In this document: positions 30,965 through 35,455 of the stretch, piece by piece
Position numbering within the stretch: position 1 is the stretch's first letter
Layout of the letters: the number at the start of each line of letters is the position of its first letter
IMG/VR virus record: IMGVR_UViG_3300023179_000286
Coordinates: 1-35,455 of that record
Source: a virus
Length of the DNA stretch: 35,455 nucleotides
Reading direction: 5' to 3' (one strand)
Program-made: the position numbers and the translations under genes
The notes under the pieces: model-generated
What the model was told of the DNA's origin: nothing
What the model saw: the letters and a program-made list of their open reading frames with translations, nothing else
Databases searched by the model: none

Positions 30965-31625
30965 CCGTAGAAACCTGTTCAGACTTCCACAGGGCAATAG
31001 CGTCCACAAGGGGTTCCACCCAATCGCGGGTGTGGGCTTCAAACACTTGGCACTCGCCTGTGCTGGCTACACCCATGATGATTGTAATATTGTCCACTCG
31101 CTGCCCTGTCAGGTCTTGCCACATAAGAGCGTAAGCGGCTCCTTGAGTAAAATAATCACTAATTGCGTCTTCGCTCTTGGGATTCTTGGAAGTCTTGAAG
31201 TCCACCACGGACAGGTTGCCGTTGTATTCTGCAATACAGTCAGTGCGTCCTGCCAATCCAATTTTTTTTGACCACAGGGGCACTTCAACCGCACGAATAT
31301 TGTCAATACAGTCCAAATACGGCTGCATGGTGTTGAATATGTCTAGTTCTTCGGTGCCTGCGGCTTCTTGTAGCGAAGCCTCAAAACGGTTCTGTAAATA
31401 GTCCTCTATAAGAGCATGAACCCGAGTGCCACGAGACAGGATTCGCTTGGACTCTTCGGGATGCTCTCGCCGCCATTTTGCGAAGAACTTTCGCTTTGCC
31501 CATCCTGTAACAGTAGTCACAGACGGGAAAACTCCATCGGGTGTTGTGTACTGCCGAGAGCCGTTTGCCTCTGCGGCTGTTATATCCCCCGAAATATTCA
31601 CAAAAGCATGACGAAAAGATTTCAT
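30960..31625 (-). CDS. PD-(D/E)XK exonuclease, MGME1/RecB-like
   Basis: 221 aa. Family order is visible: PSVTTVTGWAKR, RGTRVHALIEDYL (H70, E74), VEVPLW (E114), GLAGRTDCIAEY (D129), LSVVDFKTSKNPK (D142-x-K144) and YFTQGAAYALMW (Gln). This is the MGME1-like branch of the PD-(D/E)XK superfamily; such enzymes degrade single-stranded DNA ends with a metal ion. T4-like marine phages commonly carry it. It may process recombination intermediates or host DNA. The start at 31625 follows the 55-aa gene by two bases, and its stop lies in the next gene's promoter. Confidence 0.85.
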   Translation of the reverse strand: MKSFRHAFVNISGDITAAEANGSRQYTTPDGVFPSVTTVTGWAKRKFFAKWRREHPEESKRILSRGTRVHALIEDYLQNRFEASLQEAAGTEELDIFNTMQPYLDCIDNIRAVEVPLWSKKIGLAGRTDCIAEYNGNLSVVDFKTSKNPKSEDAISDYFTQGAAYALMWQDLTGQRVDNITIIMGVASTGECQVFEAHTRDWVEPLVDAIALWKSEQVSTV

Positions 31626-31627
31626 AC

Positions 31628-31795
31628 TTACTCGTTTTCAGGCGGCTGCTCATCAATGGCTTCCACTTCGGGTTGAGCCTTGGGCTGTTCTGGTGCTGGA
31701 GTTTGGTTGCGATCTAGCCATCGCTTGGCAGCAGCGAATTCAGGCTTGTTTTGTTGCTGCTGCATCCACAGTAGCATGTCTCTCATGTTTGGCAT
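31628..31795 (-). CDS. Small protein of 55 aa, unknown
   Basis: Start ATG 31795 is preceded by TTAGGAGATTAAACC, a strong ribosome site. The product reads MPNMRDMLLWMQQQQNKPEF, then AAAKRWLDRN and a Pro/Glu-rich tail ending PPENE. The first ~30 residues look helical, the tail disordered and acidic. It is spaced two bases before the nuclease gene, so it is probably co-translated and may be a nuclease accessory protein. No family recognised. Confidence 0.7.
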   Translation of the reverse strand: MPNMRDMLLWMQQQQNKPEFAAAKRWLDRNQTPAPEQPKAQPEVEAIDEQPPENE

Positions 31796-31852
31796 GGTTT
31801 AATCTCCTAATAGTATCTAGGCGTGTAATTTATGAAATGTTCAACAAAGTAT

Positions 31853-32671
31853 CTAGTTTGAATACTTGAGTGCGGCTTCGTAGCCTTCTAGCAACTCTTC
31901 GGATATTCGTGCGTACTCCGCAGCACCACGAATAAATGATTCGGTCACAGCCTGTGTGAATGGATTGCTGCTGCCAAATAGCACGATTGCTGGCAAACAC
32001 ACTCCAACCACGACTTCACGCAGGTACGCGGTTTTTGCGTCAAACGAGCACGAGCCGCTCGCCTGTTTCGCTTCCAGTTCGTGTAGCACTTTTTGAAAAG
32101 CCGCCGAGTACGAGCCTGTGGCATTCAAGTTCTCCTTGCCGTGCTGAATGGTGTTGCGGGTTGCGTCCACACACGCGGTCTGTATATTGTAGTCACACTC
32201 TTCTTTCATGGAGATGAATTCCAGCGGTTTTAACGCTTTCCTAAACTTGGACAGTACGGCGTATCTGTCAAATATTTGCAGTTCTTCATTTACAGAACGA
32301 ACCAATGCGTAATTGCTCATGGCTTCTGCAAGGGAATAGATTCTGCTGAATGGTTTGCCGTCTGAAAATGGGCGGGTAAATAGCGACTGCTCGTGAACTG
32401 TGGAGTGCCTGTAGACTGAGTTTGAAATGTACGGCAAGTACCGCAACTCTGCATTACCTGTACGAAACCACACAACAGGAGGACTGTATCGCTCTACAAG
32501 ACTGTCAATGACTGCTAGTGTGAGGCGTGGATCGCTTCCAAACTCCTCCGTTATGGTCAGAGTTAATGGATTTTCGGTTTGGTCGGAAAGCAAAAAATCT
32601 ATTACTGCTTGCGAGTCTTTTCCACTAACTCGCACACGACCACCGTTTGGTGTCTTGTCACATTGAATCAT
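31853..32671 (-). CDS. Unknown protein of 272 aa
   Basis: Start ATG 32671 with CAGGAAAC upstream. The N-terminal ~90 residues (IQCDKTPNGGRVRVSGKDS, LTLTITEEFGSDPRLTLAVIDSLVERY) look like an alternating beta/alpha domain; the C-terminal half is helical with a hydrophobic stretch (VVVGVCLPAIVLFGSSNPF). No catalytic motif or signal recognised. It lies in the late minus-strand block between the nuclease pair and a core-like protein. Function unknown. Confidence 0.7.
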   Translation of the reverse strand: MIQCDKTPNGGRVRVSGKDSQAVIDFLLSDQTENPLTLTITEEFGSDPRLTLAVIDSLVERYSPPVVWFRTGNAELRYLPYISNSVYRHSTVHEQSLFTRPFSDGKPFSRIYSLAEAMSNYALVRSVNEELQIFDRYAVLSKFRKALKPLEFISMKEECDYNIQTACVDATRNTIQHGKENLNATGSYSAAFQKVLHELEAKQASGSCSFDAKTAYLREVVVGVCLPAIVLFGSSNPFTQAVTESFIRGAAEYARISEELLEGYEAALKYSN

Positions 32672-32689
32672 GGTGTAGTTTCCTGTTTG

Positions 32690-33235
32690 TTACTTACGCT
32701 TGCGTGGACGCAAGCCGAACGACAGCCGTTTACGCATAGACAGTTTACGCTTACGCTTTGCCACATTACGCTTTGAACGAGCCTTGCGAGCCGAACGCTT
32801 GGAACGCAATCTCATTTTTCGTAGTTGTGAACCCGGACGACGAACACACAGGCGAGGCCCACGCTTCATCATTCCTGGGCCACATTTGAAAATGATCCGT
32901 TTCTTGCCGCGACGAACCACAATTTTACGCTTGGCAGACGCTTCATTAATCATTTCGGTTTGCACTTCAACCGATTCTTCCACTTCATCAGCCTCTTCGG
33001 CTTCCACCTCTACTTCAATGTCAGCCTCTTCCACAGGATCAAGAATCTCAATCACTCCGTCCTTTTCTTCCCATTCTATACCTTCTTCGTCAAGATACGC
33101 AATCACATCTTCACGATCAAATTTGGGCATATCAAGAACTATTTTGCTTTCGGTTAGTTCAGCATCAAACTCTTCAAAGAATAACCTTTGAAGTGAGTTG
33201 AATGCGTGATCCCGTAAGTCCTTGAAGTCTTTCAT
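32690..33235 (-). CDS. Acidic-then-basic prohead core-like protein
   Basis: 181 aa with a sharp charge split. Residues 1-98 are acidic (DPVEEADIEVEVEAEEADEV); residues 99-181 are extremely Arg/Lys-rich (KRSARKARSKRNVAKRKRK). The junction is MINE|A (I96-N97-E98), fitting prohead protease cleavage. The basic part holds KKRIIFKCGPGMMKRGPRLC, a two-Cys segment I recall in marine phage head-interior proteins. A model consistent with T4 biology is a core protein whose acidic pro-part neutralises the basic part during assembly and is removed before packaging, leaving a DNA-binding peptide. There is no clear ribosome site. Confidence 0.6.
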   Translation of the reverse strand: MKDFKDLRDHAFNSLQRLFFEEFDAELTESKIVLDMPKFDREDVIAYLDEEGIEWEEKDGVIEILDPVEEADIEVEVEAEEADEVEESVEVQTEMINEASAKRKIVVRRGKKRIIFKCGPGMMKRGPRLCVRRPGSQLRKMRLRSKRSARKARSKRNVAKRKRKLSMRKRLSFGLRPRKRK

Positions 33236-33242
33236 TGGTTAA

Positions 33243-35117
33243 TTAATATGAAGTGGCGTATCGCAAACAACGCTTGATTAATAGTTCTGATATGTACGCA
33301 TAACCACCCGTAAATCCATCTATCAGATGACTACCTGCCGCACCATCCTGCCTATAAAAATTTTGATTGCCGTTAAAAGAATTTCCAACCGTCAGACCGC
33401 CTTGCGTTATTCCATTTGCACCTAGTTCGGTGATGTTCACAAATGTAATATTAGAATAAGGAGAAATAGTGCTGTAATCTGGAGAAGTTTGTGCGTATTG
33501 TTTTCCTTGTTCTCTGATTGAGTCCAAATTCCAATCGTAAACTCCACCTGATGTAGCAGGAGTCAAAAATGTTGGATGAGTGGTTGCCACTATAAACGCC
33601 AAATCATTTTCTGGGTATCCTAATTCATCCCATATTGTCTTGTAATCGCTTATTATATTTTTTATAGCAGGCTGATATTGTGCTGCACCCGTTACCTCAC
33701 CTGTTCCACTAGTTCCTGTTTCATTTATTCCGCTATAAATGACCACAATAAGATTACCACTACCACCTGCTTGTATTTGTCTTTCTCGCGTTTCTTGAAC
33801 AATTGTTTTTACAGCAGATGTCTTGTTGGTTCCATTTCCTGTTGCTGCTGAATCTATAACAGAAGATATAGCACCTGTTGTCGCACCAGAATGATACAAA
33901 ATAGGAGTAACACCCCATCCTTTTGTATTTCCATGCAAAGACTCCAAATAAACTGCTAATGGGCCCTGAATGGTTGTGTAACCATTTCCTAAACTTGACC
34001 AACTATAACCAATCGTCACTCCTATTCTTGTGCTGTCTGCGGGCCATGTTAAGAAAGATGATGTGATTCCAGTCGCTCCACTTACTGCAACACCAGACAC
34101 ACGATAACCAACTTTATTTGAAGTATTTACACCTAAAGATGGATGATATGTTGTTCCCGCTGGCAATCCCGCTACTGCATATCCTGTTGACAATCCCTCT
34201 AGCGTAAGAACAATACTTGCATTATGGGAACCGGGAATAATAGAATGCACTACTCTGTAGGTTAGAGAATTTCTTGTGTCTATACTACCTTCTGTCTGTA
34301 ATCCTACACCAGTCCAAGGATATAATTGACCTTTTTCATTTTGTGTATATGTTAATCCAGTGTTTGGCAACCAAGCAAAATCTGCGGTGTATGAACTGCC
34401 AAATCTAAAAGTAACGGTAGAGTCTACCTTGAAAAAGTTTTTCAAATCAGTTGGAGCATAGTAGTTTCCACTCTGTAAAGTTGCTCCACTTCCACTTACC
34501 GCACTTCTGTTACTCAACATCTTATCATATTGAAAGAAATTATCTAGTCTATATCCAAATCCATTAGCGATTGTAGTTTCTGTTCCAATCGTTTTATCTG
34601 TTGTTGATGTTGGGTGTAAAATCACCGGAAGAATTGGGCCACCGTACATCTCTGCACAACAACCACGAATTAGTCCTCTACAAATACCTTCATAAAGACC
34701 CTGTTTACTCGGATTTCCAATGTTTGAATCTCCAATTAAATGAACATCAACACTATCTAATCCTGCTTTTAATTTTGCAAGCATAACGAGAGCAGTAGAA
34801 GAACCATATAAACCAACAGGCATTTGCGACGGTATGTAAGTTGCAGCCACAAGTTGGTCTTGTGTGGCAGCGGTTGCACCGTTTGCAGTATCAATCACAG
34901 TAAAACTCAAAGCACTAGCATTCTCTCTACCCAAACTGTCAAGCGACACCTTTTTTCCCGCGATGCGATTTACTAGCACACTCACAGGAATTCCTGCTGA
35001 TGCACCTGCACCCACAGTTACACCAGTGAATACGCCATTACCAAACTTATGTGCCATGCGTGTAGCCACGCGAGACAGTCTGTCTTGAAGTGAACGCTTA
35101 TCGTTGGGTAATGCCAT
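33243..35117 (-). CDS. Large virion protein with SGNH/GDSL-hydrolase signature
   Basis: 624 aa. Residues 1-115 are Ala/Gly/Val-rich and could be an attachment domain. The hydrolase signature follows: HLIGDSNIG (S121 as candidate nucleophile), IYSGINETG (G463, N465) and QDGAAGSHLIDG (D591, H597). Order matches SGNH blocks I, III and V, with a ~340-residue beta-rich insertion and an unusual five-residue gap between D and H. SGNH enzymes remove acetyl or other ester groups from surface polysaccharide; on phage fibres or tail proteins they trim the host coat. The coding sequence is more AT-rich than its neighbours, suggesting a recently exchanged adhesin. Ribosome site AGAGGAAAC precedes ATG 35117. 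Confidence 0.65.
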   Translation of the reverse strand: MALPNDKRSLQDRLSRVATRMAHKFGNGVFTGVTVGAGASAGIPVSVLVNRIAGKKVSLDSLGRENASALSFTVIDTANGATAATQDQLVAATYIPSQMPVGLYGSSTALVMLAKLKAGLDSVDVHLIGDSNIGNPSKQGLYEGICRGLIRGCCAEMYGGPILPVILHPTSTTDKTIGTETTIANGFGYRLDNFFQYDKMLSNRSAVSGSGATLQSGNYYAPTDLKNFFKVDSTVTFRFGSSYTADFAWLPNTGLTYTQNEKGQLYPWTGVGLQTEGSIDTRNSLTYRVVHSIIPGSHNASIVLTLEGLSTGYAVAGLPAGTTYHPSLGVNTSNKVGYRVSGVAVSGATGITSSFLTWPADSTRIGVTIGYSWSSLGNGYTTIQGPLAVYLESLHGNTKGWGVTPILYHSGATTGAISSVIDSAATGNGTNKTSAVKTIVQETRERQIQAGGSGNLIVVIYSGINETGTSGTGEVTGAAQYQPAIKNIISDYKTIWDELGYPENDLAFIVATTHPTFLTPATSGGVYDWNLDSIREQGKQYAQTSPDYSTISPYSNITFVNITELGANGITQGGLTVGNSFNGNQNFYRQDGAAGSHLIDGFTGGYAYISELLIKRCLRYATSY

Positions 35118-35138
35118 CTGTGTTTCCTCTGTTTTTTA

Positions 35139-35455
35139 TTAGTCCCACAATAGGTCGTTGCCGCGATCCAATACCACCTTGCGAGTACGCTTGTCTAGAA
35201 CCTGTAGCCCTGTACCTGCGGCTTTAAGTTCAACCTCTCGGCTACCAGCAGTCTCGTAAGTATCTATGCCCATCTTCTTGATCTTCTTGACCTTGAGTGT
35301 GTACGGCTTTCCATTCTTTTCGCCGTATACTTCAAATTTGGTGCCAACAGGCTTGATACTCATGGTTGCAATTAGTTGCTGTGCCATTTCAATGGCATTG
35401 CCTGTCATGCGTTCGCTCTTTTCCCAAGCCTTGTCACTAGGCTTGCGGAGCACAT
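35139..35455 (-). CDS. Unknown protein, N-terminus beyond window edge
   Basis: The frame is open to the window edge; a GTG at 35453 is the first possible start but the gene may begin outside. The visible ~104 residues include LRKPSDKAWEKSERMTGNAI and a beta-rich part (GTKFEVYGEKNGKPYTLKVKK). It lies 21 bases upstream of the SGNH protein in the late block. No family recognised. Confidence 0.6.
   Translation of the reverse strand, partial: VLRKPSDKAWEKSERMTGNAIEMAQQLIATMSIKPVGTKFEVYGEKNGKPYTLKVKKIKKMGIDTYETAGSREVELKAAGTGLQVLDKRTRKVVLDRGNDLLWD

Noticed and set aside
31827-31834. CATAAATT on the minus strand as a late promoter for the 55-aa gene
   Set aside because: The conserved last A is missing; too weak to list beside the ten better sites.
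33733-33741. TATAAATG as a plus-strand late promoter
   Set aside because: Inside the SGNH gene on the opposite strand and not followed by a plus-strand gene.
1-35455. CRISPR array, integrase, transposon or attachment site
   Set aside because: No regularly spaced repeats, no tyrosine/serine recombinase or transposase motifs and no terminal inverted repeats were seen.

Overview
The window reads as part of the genome of a large T4-type tailed phage (myovirus-like) infecting a Gram-negative, probably aquatic, bacterium. The evidence is a T4-order replication block (family B DNA polymerase, UvsX-type recombinase, gp41-type helicase, gp61-type primase), repeated T4-late-promoter-like octamers (xxTAAATA), dense packing with ATGA stop/start overlaps, and a long block of virion-type genes on the opposite strand. 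Lipobox lipoproteins point to a Gram-negative host. No tRNA, rRNA, CRISPR array or integrase was seen, and no photosynthesis gene, so a cyanobacterial host is not supported directly. Gene content resembles marine T4-like phages most closely.

Left part (1-11.4 kb, plus strand). This is an early/middle metabolic operon: the C-terminus of a UvdE-like UV endonuclease, a small lysozyme-like protein, a Mom-like GNAT-fold protein, a Lys-rich HNH endonuclease, an SPPY-type DNA methyltransferase, a GroES-like protein, DNA polymerase, a possible Sm-like protein, a 59-aa ORF, UvsX, helicase, primase, an acidic 80-aa protein and ThyX. Together they repair, modify and copy phage DNA and supply dTMP.

Middle part (11.4-21.8 kb, mostly plus strand). 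Two long fibre-like proteins come first, one with 52 uninterrupted Gly-X-Y triplets. They are followed by a small gene broken by an extra C in a C6 run, a class II (B12-dependent) ribonucleotide reductase with an HNH endonuclease directly downstream, and two tandem paralogous small proteins, each behind its own terminator/late-promoter cassette. Then come a lipoprotein trypsin-like protease, a 26-aa membrane peptide and a RuvC-fold nuclease. Convergent gene ends overlap at their stop codons.

Right part (21-35.4 kb, minus strand except the RuvC-fold gene at 21263-21841). This late block holds a coiled-coil protein, a lipoprotein and a holin-like membrane protein, several structural or fibre proteins, and a series of modular proteins carrying (I/L)xE sites like those cut by T4 prohead protease. 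It also has a cytidylyltransferase-like fusion, a KWDG ligase-like protein, an MGME1/RecB-type nuclease, an acidic-then-basic core-like protein, and a long virion protein with an SGNH-hydrolase signature.

The most unusual points are: the Mom-like plus methyltransferase modification island; the secreted S1 protease; the suggestion that the cytidylyltransferase-like and ligase-like enzymes belong to a set of capsid-packaged, protease-matured cargo proteins sharing a Y-x-x-GGK module; the repeated terminator-promoter cassette; and the C6 frameshift. All gene functions are inferred from motifs read by eye; no database search was run. There is no gene-free stretch longer than about 120 bases.
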